Below, piece by piece: positions 26,682-36,525 of a stretch of DNA of 64,000 bases (position 1 is the stretch's first letter; every line of letters starts with the position of its first letter). The DNA is from Elusimicrobia bacterium UBA4817 (lineage in GTDB: Bacteria > Elusimicrobiota > UBA8919). The DNA lies in contig DHFT01000039.1 in NCBI GenBank assembly GCA_002402375.1, forward strand, positions 13,642 to 77,641, given 5' to 3'. The position numbers and the translations under genes are program-made. The notes beneath the pieces were generated by a model. The model made no database searches, had not been told where the DNA came from, and was given only the letters and a program-made list of their open reading frames with translations.

Positions 26682-29600
26682 TTATTGTCGTAATCTTTCT
26701 TCCGGTACTTTTTCTCCTTCAAGATGCACGGAGATAATTTTTGAAATGCCTAATTCTTCCATAGTGACGCCATAGAGAACATTTGCCGCCTCCATTGTGC
26801 GTTTGTTGTGGGTGATGACGAAAAACTGGGAGATTTTGGCGAATTCTTTAAGCATCCGCGTAAACCTTAATACATTTGCTTCGTCAAGTTGACCGTCAAT
26901 TTCGTCAAGTATGCAAAACGGTGCGGGTTTTACCAGATATATCGCAAAAAGAATTGCTATCGCGGTAAGTGTTCTCTCTCCGCCGGAAAGAAGTGAAATG
27001 TGTTGAAGTTTTTTTCCCGGAGGCTGCGCTATGATGTCAATACCTGTTTCAAGAAGATTTCCTTCGTCGGTTAAGAGCAGATCCGCCTCGCCTCCTTCAA
27101 ATAACTGGTTGAATATATTCCTGAAATTTTCACGGACTACGGTAAATGTTTTCTGAAAGTTCTGGCGGGTGGTGATGTTGATTTTGTTTATCGCGTTGTG
27201 CAAATCCTCTCTCGCTTTTTCCAAATCCTCTTTCTGTTTGGTTAAGAAATTATACCGCTGTTCAAGTTGCTCGTATTCTTCCGGCGCCGCAAGGTTGACC
27301 GCCCCGAGGGTTTCTATTTTCTTTTTTAGTTTTTCAACCTCATCCTGCTCCATTGCCACGACCTTATAATTATTTACGGCATCTTCAATAGAAATTCCCT
27401 TTTCCTCTTTTATACGGTTTTCAATCTGCCTGATTTCCGACGCTGTGCTTGAAACGGCTCTTTCAAGCGTTCTGGTTTCTTCCTGAATGGTATTTTGATG
27501 CGTCCTGTGAGTTCTTAAATTATTTTCAAGTTCAATAATTGAGTTTTTTATTTCATCCCGTTCTTTTTCAATATTTCTAAGGACATCATCGACAGTGTCT
27601 TTTGAAACGACGATTTTATTTATTTCAGCGGTTGAGTCGGATATTATTTTTTCCATCGCAGCGATTTTGTCTGCGGAGTCATTAAAGTATTTTTTTGATT
27701 TTTCAATTTTTGCCGATGTAAGTTGCAGGGTTGTATCAGCCGATTTAATTTTTTCCCTGATATTTTCCATCTGGGAACTTTTTACCGAAAAATCTATTTG
27801 TACATTTGTAAAGTCACCTTCCAACTTTTCAAGTTCCGCTTGAAGTTTTTTCATCTGAATATCTGCATCCGTGAAACCGGTTTTTGCCGAATTTTCCTGT
27901 GTGGAACATTTAGAAATCTTATCGGTAATTGCTATGATTTCCGATTCTTTTTCGATTTTTTGGTTATTAAGATTTTCATATTCAGCGGATAAAATTGTAA
28001 GATAATTAACGGAGGTTTTTAATGATTCTTCCGCCGATGTAAGTTCTGCCATAATTTGCATCAATTCATTTTTTTCTGTCTCTACTGAAACGGTAGTATC
28101 ATTTAATTCCGTACCGGTTGAAGCAATTTCTCCCTGCTCATTTTTTATTAACTCGGTTAATTCTCCGATTTCACCGTTGATTATTGCGGTTTCGTTTTTA
28201 AGGCGGTTTATTTCAGCGGATGTCTCCAAGGAACCTCTTAACCGGTTTGTAGAATGAACAGTTCCGCCGCAAATTATACCCCGGCTATAAATATTTTCAT
28301 TTTTTAGCGTCGCATCGTCTAACAGAAAATCCATAATTTTTCTGAATTGTGAGTCGCAGTTTGCAAGGTCAGATATTTTTTTGCCGGAAAATACTTGCGA
28401 TTGCGGAATTTGCATTCTTTCAATTTCCGACATTATCAAAAAGTTCGCCCAGCCATAGTTTCCGTTTTTCAGCCAGTTAATTATTTCAATTGCAGTATTT
28501 TCGGTATCTACAACAATGTAGTCGCTTTTTTCGCCGAGTGCCGACTGAACAACGGAAAGATTTTCGTCGCTGACAGTTATTATATCGCCTACCGTTCTGT
28601 GAACCCGTCCTTTGAAAGTTTCTTTTATTCTGGAATTTAATTCGTAATTTGAGTTGCGGCTCATCGCTTCCATCCGTGCAGTAAATTGTGCCCCTAATTC
28701 TTTTTTTGATAAAAGTTCATTCTGGTTTTTTTCTATATCCGAGCGGAGTTGATTTATTTTAGCCGAAAGGTTTTCCGCTTTTTTCTTTTTTTCCTCCAAA
28801 GTTAAGTTTATAACGGTGATTTTTTCTTTAATCGCGCCCGCAATTTTTTCCTGCTCGGATTTTTTGGTTAATGTTTCTTGTTCCTGTGTTTTTTGCTTTT
28901 CAATGCGGTTATTTATTTCTTTTAAGAATAAATCAATAGAAGTTTTTTTGTTGTGAAGTTCCGACAGTTCAGTCGCACACTTAAAAATTACAGATCTCAA
29001 ATTTTCAATATCTGAATTTGTTTTTGTAATTTCCGAGTTCAGTTTATTTTTCTGTTCAGTTTTTTTGGCAAGTATTTCCGATGCTGTTGAAACGACAATC
29101 TCCGCTTCCTCAAGTTCTTTTTTGGCGCCGGCTAATTCCGCGGCATAATCGTTCAGGTCTGTTTGTCCCTGCTCTATTTCCTGCTTTGCCTCATCCTTTC
29201 TTATAATACTTTCCTTTTTAGCCGTTTCCGCAGAAAGTATCCGTTCATTTAATATCGCTATAGATGAGTCAATTTTGTTTGCCTCGGTTCGTTTTGATAT
29301 AAGTTCGTCTTCTTTTGATGCGAGCGTGATTTTTAATTCCGAGTATTTGGCATCCAGTTTATCTATCTCAACCGAGACATTTGAAAGTTTTTCGTTCATC
29401 TCGGTAAGTTCTTTTAATTTTACCGAATTGGTTTCTTTAACCTGTTGATATTTTTGGACAAGTGAGTTGACTTCGTAATTTTTCAGTTCGTCAAGATATT
29501 TCTGGTATTGTCTTGCTTTTCTTGCCTGTGTGTCAAGTTTGCTTTTTTGGCTTTCAAGTTCCGACAGAATATCGTTCAGACGCAGCATATCCTGTCCGAC

Positions 29601-30149
29601 TTTTTCAAGTTTTCTCAGTGCCTCTTCCCGTTTTGATTTATATTTTGATACACCGGCAACTTCTTCAAAAATATATCTTCTTTCCGCGGGTTTAGATTGC
29701 AGAATAAAGTCAATTTTTCCCTGCTCCATTATTGAATACGATTCCGTTCCGATTCCCGTATCCAAAAATAAATCTTTTATATCTCTCAGCCGAACAGGTG
29801 TTTTATTTAACTGATATTCAGATTCACCAGTTCTGAAAAGTCGTCTGGTAACGGATACTTCCGAGTAATCAATAGGAAGCACATTTTTTGAATTGTCAAA
29901 AGTTAAAGTTATTTCTGAAACGGAAGTTTGTTTTCTTGAAGCAGTTCCGCTGAAAATAACATCCTCCATTTTTGTTCCGCGCAGTGATTTCGCCGACTGT
30001 TCGCCGAGGACCCATTTGATGGCATCGGTGATGTTTGTTTTTCCGCATCCGTTGGGGCCTACGATTGCCGTAATGCCTTCGCCGAAATTGAGAACTGTCC
30101 TGTCCGCAAATGATTTAAATCCGTTGATTTCAATCGTTTTTAAGTGCAT
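26682..30149 (-). CDS. smc: Chromosome partition protein SMC
   Basis: 1155 residues, full length. The N-terminal ATPase half has GPNGCGKTNITDAIKWVLGE; the C-terminal half has LLSGGERTLTAIAILFAI and the Walker B FCILDEIDGQLDEAN. Two long coiled coils (about 170-490 and 660-990) flank a hinge near residues 500-640 with GRVHRTVGDIITVSDENL. SMC with ScpA and ScpB compacts and segregates chromosomes; neither partner is in the window. Own promoter at 30214-30241. Confidence 0.97.
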   Translation of the reverse strand: MHLKTIEINGFKSFADRTVLNFGEGITAIVGPNGCGKTNITDAIKWVLGEQSAKSLRGTKMEDVIFSGTASRKQTSVSEITLTFDNSKNVLPIDYSEVSVTRRLFRTGESEYQLNKTPVRLRDIKDLFLDTGIGTESYSIMEQGKIDFILQSKPAERRYIFEEVAGVSKYKSKREEALRKLEKVGQDMLRLNDILSELESQKSKLDTQARKARQYQKYLDELKNYEVNSLVQKYQQVKETNSVKLKELTEMNEKLSNVSVEIDKLDAKYSELKITLASKEDELISKRTEANKIDSSIAILNERILSAETAKKESIIRKDEAKQEIEQGQTDLNDYAAELAGAKKELEEAEIVVSTASEILAKKTEQKNKLNSEITKTNSDIENLRSVIFKCATELSELHNKKTSIDLFLKEINNRIEKQKTQEQETLTKKSEQEKIAGAIKEKITVINLTLEEKKKKAENLSAKINQLRSDIEKNQNELLSKKELGAQFTARMEAMSRNSNYELNSRIKETFKGRVHRTVGDIITVSDENLSVVQSALGEKSDYIVVDTENTAIEIINWLKNGNYGWANFLIMSEIERMQIPQSQVFSGKKISDLANCDSQFRKIMDFLLDDATLKNENIYSRGIICGGTVHSTNRLRGSLETSAEINRLKNETAIINGEIGELTELIKNEQGEIASTGTELNDTTVSVETEKNELMQIMAELTSAEESLKTSVNYLTILSAEYENLNNQKIEKESEIIAITDKISKCSTQENSAKTGFTDADIQMKKLQAELEKLEGDFTNVQIDFSVKSSQMENIREKIKSADTTLQLTSAKIEKSKKYFNDSADKIAAMEKIISDSTAEINKIVVSKDTVDDVLRNIEKERDEIKNSIIELENNLRTHRTHQNTIQEETRTLERAVSSTASEIRQIENRIKEEKGISIEDAVNNYKVVAMEQDEVEKLKKKIETLGAVNLAAPEEYEQLEQRYNFLTKQKEDLEKAREDLHNAINKINITTRQNFQKTFTVVRENFRNIFNQLFEGGEADLLLTDEGNLLETGIDIIAQPPGKKLQHISLLSGGERTLTAIAILFAIYLVKPAPFCILDEIDGQLDEANVLRFTRMLKEFAKISQFFVITHNKRTMEAANVLYGVTMEELGISKIISVHLEGEKVPEERLRQ

Positions 30150-30213
30150 TTTGTACCTTCCTTGTTTTATTTTCTTTTACCGAATTGACATCTTCTTTTA
30201 CCATCTTTTAGTA

Positions 30214-30241
30214 AGTATACAAAAAAAAAAATTATTGTCAA
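30214..30241 (-). promoter_or_regulatory. Promoter of smc
   Basis: TTGACA (30241-30236), a 16-base spacer rich in T and TATACT (30219-30214) on the minus strand. The predicted leader before the smc ATG is about 58 bases. Confidence 0.82.
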
Positions 30242-30285
30242 GTGAAAAATTGATTATTAAAACTTTTTCTTTTTGGGATTAAGGG

Positions 30286-31746
30286 TCAAGGTTTTGCAGG
30301 CGGGTATTTTTCCAGCAGAGTAATAATTTCTTTATTTTTATATGCCTTTGCCTTATCCAGAGCAGTTTGTCCGTCGCTGTCTTTAGCGGTGGTATCTGCT
30401 CCGTTTTCAATCAATAATTTTGCACCCGCCGAGAAATCCTTTTTCGCGGCATACATAAGTGCGGTTGAACCGGTTATATCTTTTGAGTTAACATTCGCGC
30501 CTTTTTCAAGAAGTAATTTCACCGTTTCGGTTGAGTTTTTCTCCGCCGCCAGCATTAACGCGGATTTTTTGGAAATATATTTTAAGTTGACGTCTGCTCC
30601 CGCGTTTATAATGAGTGAGGATATATTTGAAAAATCATTATTTATGGCAACCGATAATGCCGTTTCACCGGATTTGTTTTTTATATCAAGTTTCGCATTT
30701 TTGTCTATCAGTAATTTTGCCACATCAAAAGAATTGTTTTTTAAGGCAATAAGAAGCGGGGTATCGCCGTCTTTGTTTTTTTTGTTGAGATTTGCTTTTT
30801 TGTCAATCAGTGATTTCGCCGTTTCGTAATAATTTTTCTTTGCTGCGAGCATAAGAGCAGTTTGGCTTTCATTATTTGTAATGTTTATTTCCGCCCCGTT
30901 TACTATAAGCATGCCTGCAATTTCCGGAGAATCATTTTTTAACGCAATCAAAAGTGCCGTATCGCCGTTTTTGTTTTTTTGATTCAGGTTTGCCCCGTTT
31001 TCCAAAAGAAATTTTATCGCATCAGAAGAGTTTTTCCCGGCCGCCCACATCAGCGGCGTTAATCCGTAATTATCTTTTGCATTTATTTCCGCATTTTTTT
31101 TGAGCAGCAGTTTTACCGTATCCGTTGCATTTTTTGCCGCCGCCATCATTAAAGGTGTTTCGCCGAATGAGTTTCTGCCATTAACATCGGCTCCCTTTTC
31201 AATAAGCAATTGGGCAAAACCGGAGTAATTTTGTCCGGCGACCGTCGTTAAAAGCGTATTGCCGTAACCATCTTTTACGGTTATATCTGCACCCTGTTTA
31301 ATCAGTAATTCGGCGGCATCCATAGAATTGTTGTTTGCCGCTATCGTCAAAGGTGTCTTGTCAAACAGATCTTTTGCGTTGACGTTTACGCCTTTTTCAA
31401 TCAGCAGTTCGGCGACATCTTTTGAATTGTGAAGTGCGGCAATTCCCAGAGTTGTCATACCCAAAGAGTTCACGGCGTTGACATCCGCGCCTTTTTCTAT
31501 GAGCAATCTCGCTATATCAATAGCATTTGTCGTCGCTGCGAGCATAAGCGGCGTTTCGCCGAATGAATTTTTTGCATTTACATCAGCGCCTTTTTCTATC
31601 GCTTTTTTTATTTTTACCGTGTTTCCGCCGGTAATATCTTCCTTTGAAATTACAGGTACTGCGGCGGTAAGATAGCCGGTTGAAAATAAAAAAATAATTA
31701 TAAACGATAATATTTTTCTGTTTATTTGGAGTATAATTTTAACCAT
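30286..31746 (-). CDS. Exported ankyrin-repeat protein
   Basis: 486 residues. A hydrophobic N-terminus (KILSFIIIFLFSTGYLTAA) looks like a signal peptide. The rest is about 13 ankyrin repeats of 33 residues with the consensus GETPLMLAA and LLIEKGADVNA. Repeats 7-11 diverge in a shared way (KNKNGDTPLLIALKNNS), suggesting internal duplication. Ankyrin repeats bind proteins; no partner can be named. It lies between mutL and smc and probably belongs to the mut transcript. Confidence 0.9.
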   Translation of the reverse strand: MVKIILQINRKILSFIIIFLFSTGYLTAAVPVISKEDITGGNTVKIKKAIEKGADVNAKNSFGETPLMLAATTNAIDIARLLIEKGADVNAVNSLGMTTLGIAALHNSKDVAELLIEKGVNVNAKDLFDKTPLTIAANNNSMDAAELLIKQGADITVKDGYGNTLLTTVAGQNYSGFAQLLIEKGADVNGRNSFGETPLMMAAAKNATDTVKLLLKKNAEINAKDNYGLTPLMWAAGKNSSDAIKFLLENGANLNQKNKNGDTALLIALKNDSPEIAGMLIVNGAEINITNNESQTALMLAAKKNYYETAKSLIDKKANLNKKNKDGDTPLLIALKNNSFDVAKLLIDKNAKLDIKNKSGETALSVAINNDFSNISSLIINAGADVNLKYISKKSALMLAAEKNSTETVKLLLEKGANVNSKDITGSTALMYAAKKDFSAGAKLLIENGADTTAKDSDGQTALDKAKAYKNKEIITLLEKYPPAKP

Positions 31747-31792
31747 TGTTTAACTATAAATCAAAGATTCTTATCTTTTATCAGACACTTTT

Positions 31793-33463
31793 TTACTTTC
31801 TTAAAAATTTTCTGTCAAGTTCGTCTTTTGTGATTTTGATGACCGTTGGTCTTCCGTGAGGGCAGGTATACGGATTTTCACATTCAAACAATTCTTCCAA
31901 AAGTTTTATTGATTCCGCATCCGTTAGTTTATCGCCTGATTTTATGGCGGTTTTGCAGGCGGTTTTTATTATATCGTCAAGCAGTGTTGCGGACGACTCG
32001 CTTATTTCACCGACTTTTTTCTTTCTTATTATTTCGTTGATTATATTAACCGCGGAGATGTCGCCGAGGACAGCCGGTACGGACTTTAATGCGAAAGAGT
32101 TCTTACCGAATTCCTCCAGTTCAAAACCGATTTGCGTCAAATACTCTTTTAATCCGAAAAGTATATTAAATTCCTTCGGAGAGAGTTCAATGTTAACAGG
32201 CAGCAAAAGATTTTGAATTTCCTGTTTTCGGGCATTGACATTTTTTCTGAATTTCTCGTAAAGAATTTTTTCCTGCGCGGCGTGCTGGTCAACAATAAAA
32301 AGATTTTCGTTCTCCTGTGCCAGTATGTACAATTCAAAAATTCTTCCGATGTGCCGCAATGCCGGTTTTTTTTCTGTAAATTGTGATTGTATTTCTTTTG
32401 TGATATATTCAGTCGGTTGCGTTGAAATGCGTTCATCGGATTTTTGATATGCCGTATAGGAAATTTCAGGTATCGTTTCTTTTGTAACAATGTGATTCCG
32501 TATCGTCTGGTAAATCACCGAATAAATTGCTCCCTCGTCATTAAATTTAATTTCCCTTTTTGTCGGATGGACGTTCACATCAATTATATCCGGTTTGATT
32601 TCAAACGCTAAAAAAACCGCAGGATTTTCATTGCCATTCAAAAACTCGCGATAACCGTTTTTAACGGCACTTAAAATCATTCTGGAGTTTATAGGTCTTT
32701 TATTAACCGATATAAAAATTCTGTTTCTGCTCAAAAATTTTAATTCGGGTTTGCTTATAAAACCGTAAATTGAAATTTTTTCGTGTTGCAGGTGTAGTTC
32801 AACAAGTTCATTAAGAAATTCATTCCCGAAAATCTGCGCTATGCGAATTTTTAAGTTGGTTGCCTGCGAATAAGAAAAAAGTTCTTTACCGTCGGATGTT
32901 AAAGAAAATGCGACATTAAAATTAACTACAGCATAATCCGTTAAAATAGAAATTATTTTGTTTTTTTCAGTGTTGTCCGATTTAAGAAATTTCAGCCGAG
33001 CGGGAATATTCCGGAAAAGATTTTTTACCTCAACAGTTGTGCCGTCGGGACAACCCTTGTCCTGCAAATTTAATAGTTTGCCGTCCTCAATTTCCAATGA
33101 AAAGCCTGTTTTTGTATTCGGTGGCTTTGTGGTGATTAACATTTGCGAAACGGATGCTATTGAAGGCAATGCTTCACCTCTGAAACCCAGAGTATGGATT
33201 TTGCTCAAATCCGTTATGTCGGAAATTTTGCTTGTTGAGTGCCTTTCAATAGACAACACTGCATCTTCTTTTGACATTCCGCATCCGTCATCTGAAACGG
33301 CTATGAGTTCTCTGCCGCTGTTCTTTATTTTAACCGTTATATTTTTTGCGCCGGCATCCAGAGAGTTCTCAACAAGTTCTTTTATGACGGACGCGGGTCT
33401 TTCAATTACTTCGCCCGCCGCAATTTTGTTTATCAAATCTAACGAGAGAACTTTTATTTTCAT
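31793..33463 (-). CDS. mutL: DNA mismatch repair protein MutL
   Basis: 556 residues. The GHKL ATPase has VKELVENSLDAGA, DDGCGMSKED and HTLGFRGEALPSI. The C-terminal domain carries DQHAAQEKILYE, matching the DQHA(x)2E(x)4E endonuclease motif, and CPHGRP near the end. It should therefore nick DNA itself, as in bacteria without MutH. It overlaps the PilZ gene by 4 bases and follows mutS in the same operon. Confidence 0.97.
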   Translation of the reverse strand: MKIKVLSLDLINKIAAGEVIERPASVIKELVENSLDAGAKNITVKIKNSGRELIAVSDDGCGMSKEDAVLSIERHSTSKISDITDLSKIHTLGFRGEALPSIASVSQMLITTKPPNTKTGFSLEIEDGKLLNLQDKGCPDGTTVEVKNLFRNIPARLKFLKSDNTEKNKIISILTDYAVVNFNVAFSLTSDGKELFSYSQATNLKIRIAQIFGNEFLNELVELHLQHEKISIYGFISKPELKFLSRNRIFISVNKRPINSRMILSAVKNGYREFLNGNENPAVFLAFEIKPDIIDVNVHPTKREIKFNDEGAIYSVIYQTIRNHIVTKETIPEISYTAYQKSDERISTQPTEYITKEIQSQFTEKKPALRHIGRIFELYILAQENENLFIVDQHAAQEKILYEKFRKNVNARKQEIQNLLLPVNIELSPKEFNILFGLKEYLTQIGFELEEFGKNSFALKSVPAVLGDISAVNIINEIIRKKKVGEISESSATLLDDIIKTACKTAIKSGDKLTDAESIKLLEELFECENPYTCPHGRPTVIKITKDELDRKFLRK

Positions 33464-33903
33464 GAGTAATGTCCTTTTGCAATTCTCTGGCAGTGCTCAA
33501 AATAACTGCATCCTTTTTTGCAAACAGGTTTTTCGCCGAGAAGAATTCTTGTTTCGCAGGAGTCAAAATCATCAGCCATCCTGTTAATTTTTTTCACAAT
33601 ATCGTCAGGCATGTTTATAAATTGAATTCCTATTACATATGAACCCTCTTTGTTTTCGCATCTTACGACCCTGCTCTTAACATTGTCAATTTTTAGGTCT
33701 TTTAAGTCAAAAGAAATTAAAACATTTGAACCTTCGGCAAGTGCTGAAAAAGTCAGCAATGCCATTCCGCCCGCCGAAAGATTTGCCATAATCGCGGGAC
33801 TTGCTCTTCCGGCTTTTGAACCCCTCGTGCGGATTAAAACCGGTTTTATCAGATGATACAGAACCGGAAATCTTTTGGATTTTCTTTTTTCAATGTTGTT
33901 CAC
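33460..33903 (-). CDS. PilZ-domain protein between mutS and mutL
   Basis: 147 residues. The PilZ fold is indicated by EKRKSKRFPV near the start and ANLSAGGMAL near residue 46, resembling the RxxxR and D/NxSxxG c-di-GMP-binding motifs. The C-terminal tail has CETRILLGE and CKKGCSYFEHC, which may bind metal or form disulfides. It overlaps mutS by 14 bases and mutL by 4. c-di-GMP binding is inferred from motifs only. Confidence 0.78.
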   Translation of the reverse strand: MNNIEKRKSKRFPVLYHLIKPVLIRTRGSKAGRASPAIMANLSAGGMALLTFSALAEGSNVLISFDLKDLKIDNVKSRVVRCENKEGSYVIGIQFINMPDDIVKKINRMADDFDSCETRILLGEKPVCKKGCSYFEHCQRIAKGHYS

Positions 33904-36490
33904 TTATTCTCCTTTTCCATTCGTAAATTTTTTGCAGTGCATCTAACGGTTTCATTTCGTCGGGTTCAGTTTTTTCAATTTCATCAAGTACAGGTGATTT
34001 TGTAAGAATTTTTTCATCCGGCGGAATAAAAAGTTCCGGCTGTCGGGGATTTTTTTTGTTGTAATTTTTTTCAAAAAAGGCAAGAAGTTCTTCCGACCTG
34101 TCAATCACTTTTTTCGGAAGTCCGGCGATTTTTGCAACATGTATTCCGTAGGACTTATCTGCGCAGCCCTCAACAATTTTGTGAAGAAAAAGAACATCAT
34201 TTTTCCATTCTTTAACTGCCACGCTTAAATTAATTATTTCACCGTCGTAAATATCGGCAAGTTCCGTCAGTTCAAAATAATGCGTCGCAAAAAGTACTTT
34301 GGCGCCGAGAGGTCTTAAATATTCAATCGTCGCCCATGCGATGGAAAGTCCGTCAAAAGTAGAAGTTCCCCTACCGACCTCGTCAAGCAGAATAAAACTT
34401 TTTTTTGTCGCATTGCCTAAAATGTTTGAGACCTCTTTCATCTCAACCATAAATGTTGATTCGCCGGCCGTTAAACGGTCGGAAGCCCCTATTCTGGTAA
34501 ATATGGAATCAACAATTCCTATTTCCGCTTCTTTTGCCGGGACAAAACTTCCCATTTGCGACATAATAATAATAAGTGCCGCCTGTCTTAAATAAGTTGA
34601 TTTGCCGGACATATTCGGACCCGTTATTATGGCTATTCTTTTTTCGTTATCAAGTAAAATATCATTAGGTACGAATTGTTCGCCTAAAATTTTTTCTATA
34701 ACAGGATGCCGCCCGTCAGTAATTTTTATAGTTGATGTGGAATTTACGCTCGGTCTTATGTATCTGTTTTCGGATGCAAGTTCCGCCAATGACGAAAACA
34801 TATCTATTCCTGCGATTGCTTTTGCATTGGTCTGTATTACCTCAATATCCTGCATAATTTCCTGACGGATTTTCAGGAATATCTCATATTCAAGTGCGGC
34901 TCTTTTTTCCTCCGCCCCGAAAATCATTGCCTCTTTTTGTTTAAGGGCTTCAGTAATAAATCTTTCCCCGTTTGCGATAGTTTGTTTTCTGATATAGTCC
35001 GGCGGCACCTTGTCAAGGTTGGCTTTCGTAATTTCAATAAAATATCCGAAGACAGAATTGTATCGTACCTTCAAGGATTGTATCTGCGTTCTTTGTTTTT
35101 CGTCCGTCTCAAATTTAGCAATCCAGTCCTTCGCATTTTTAGAGATAAATTTTAACTCATCAAGGTCGCTGTTGTATCCGGTTTTTATAAGTCCGCCTTC
35201 TTTAATGGTTGCCGGCGGCTCATTCACTATTGATTTTTCAATAAGATTTACAACTTCATCAACTGTTTTTAAGTCGGAAAAATAATTTTTTATAATTTCC
35301 GAACTGCCTAAAAAATCGGAGGATTTAATCGTTTCCGAGATTTTGCTTTTTATTTGAGGTATCACCATCAGACTTTTTTTAAGAGCAACCAAATCCCTGC
35401 CGTTTGCCGTCTGTGCGGAAATTCTTGAAAGCAACCTTTCTATATCCTGGCAGTTTTGTAATATCTCCCGAATTTCCATCCGCAAAAGCCCGTTTATGAT
35501 AAAAAACTCAATCGCATCCTGTCTTTCGGAAATATTTTTTATATCCAAAAGCGGCTCCAAAATTGATTTTCTTAAAAGCCGTGCACCCATTGATGTAACC
35601 GTTTTATCCATTATTTCAAAAAGCGAACCGGTTCTGCTGCCGGATGAAATACCCTCTACAAGTTCAAGATTTTTTATTGCCAATTCATCCAGAGTCATAA
35701 AATCATTGCCGGTAATTTTCCTGATTTTTTGCACATTAGCCAACACATCCTGCTGCGTTTTTTTCAGATAAGAAATAATCGCAGAACATACAATTCTGGT
35801 ATTTTCATCCAACAGGGATTCCCTTCGGTCATTTTCCATATCTGAGAATTGAAATTTCAACGAAGTATCTTCGGCGATTTCCGGCGAAAAGTTTATATTG
35901 TCTATGAAAGTTAGCGTTGTTTTTTCTTTTTTTATTGTTTTTATAAGATTTGTATTTTCCTGCTCGGATTTAGGAAGAATTATTTCCGATGGAGTGTATT
36001 TTGATAGTTGCATATTTAATTTTCTTAAGTTGCGGTCGTCGGAAATTGACAGGTTGTAAAAATCTCCGGTTGAAACATCAATAAAAGCAACTGCAAAACC
36101 TGAATTGTAAGGATAGATTGCGCATAGAAAATTATTTATTTTCGCTTCAAGCAGATTTTCTTCCAAAACGGTGCCGGATGTGATAACCCTGACGACCTCT
36201 CTTTTTACAAGCCCTTTTGACTTTGACGGGTCTTCCATCTGTTCGCAGATTGCGACGCTAAAACCTTCCCTTATAAGGCGGGCAACGTAGTATTTATAAG
36301 AGTGATAGGGAATTCCGCACATCGGCACATTCTGACGGGATGTAAGCGTTAGCCGTAAAACTTTTGATGCTGTTTTTGCATCGTCGTCAAACATTTCATA
36401 AAAATCGCCGAGCCGGAAAAATAAAATTGAGTTTTTATGTTTGTCTTTTATCAGATGGTACTGGTTCATTAAAGGTGTGAGTTTTGACAT
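33890..36490 (-). CDS. mutS: DNA mismatch repair protein MutS
   Basis: 866 residues from the ATG at 36490 (MSKLTPLMNQY, the family start). A GTG at 36526 that overlaps the miaB stop would add 12 residues and is less likely. The mismatch-binding FFRLGDFYEMF lies near residue 27. The ATPase has GPNMSGKSTYLRQAA near residue 620, LLDEVGRGTSTFDGLSIAWA and FATHYFELTELA. MutS recognises mismatches and recruits MutL, whose gene follows two places downstream. Confidence 0.97.
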   Translation of the reverse strand: MSKLTPLMNQYHLIKDKHKNSILFFRLGDFYEMFDDDAKTASKVLRLTLTSRQNVPMCGIPYHSYKYYVARLIREGFSVAICEQMEDPSKSKGLVKREVVRVITSGTVLEENLLEAKINNFLCAIYPYNSGFAVAFIDVSTGDFYNLSISDDRNLRKLNMQLSKYTPSEIILPKSEQENTNLIKTIKKEKTTLTFIDNINFSPEIAEDTSLKFQFSDMENDRRESLLDENTRIVCSAIISYLKKTQQDVLANVQKIRKITGNDFMTLDELAIKNLELVEGISSGSRTGSLFEIMDKTVTSMGARLLRKSILEPLLDIKNISERQDAIEFFIINGLLRMEIREILQNCQDIERLLSRISAQTANGRDLVALKKSLMVIPQIKSKISETIKSSDFLGSSEIIKNYFSDLKTVDEVVNLIEKSIVNEPPATIKEGGLIKTGYNSDLDELKFISKNAKDWIAKFETDEKQRTQIQSLKVRYNSVFGYFIEITKANLDKVPPDYIRKQTIANGERFITEALKQKEAMIFGAEEKRAALEYEIFLKIRQEIMQDIEVIQTNAKAIAGIDMFSSLAELASENRYIRPSVNSTSTIKITDGRHPVIEKILGEQFVPNDILLDNEKRIAIITGPNMSGKSTYLRQAALIIIMSQMGSFVPAKEAEIGIVDSIFTRIGASDRLTAGESTFMVEMKEVSNILGNATKKSFILLDEVGRGTSTFDGLSIAWATIEYLRPLGAKVLFATHYFELTELADIYDGEIINLSVAVKEWKNDVLFLHKIVEGCADKSYGIHVAKIAGLPKKVIDRSEELLAFFEKNYNKKNPRQPELFIPPDEKILTKSPVLDEIEKTEPDEMKPLDALQKIYEWKRRISEQH

Positions 36491-36525
36491 AAAAAAAGGT
36501 TTTTCAAATTTTAACAGGAAATCCA

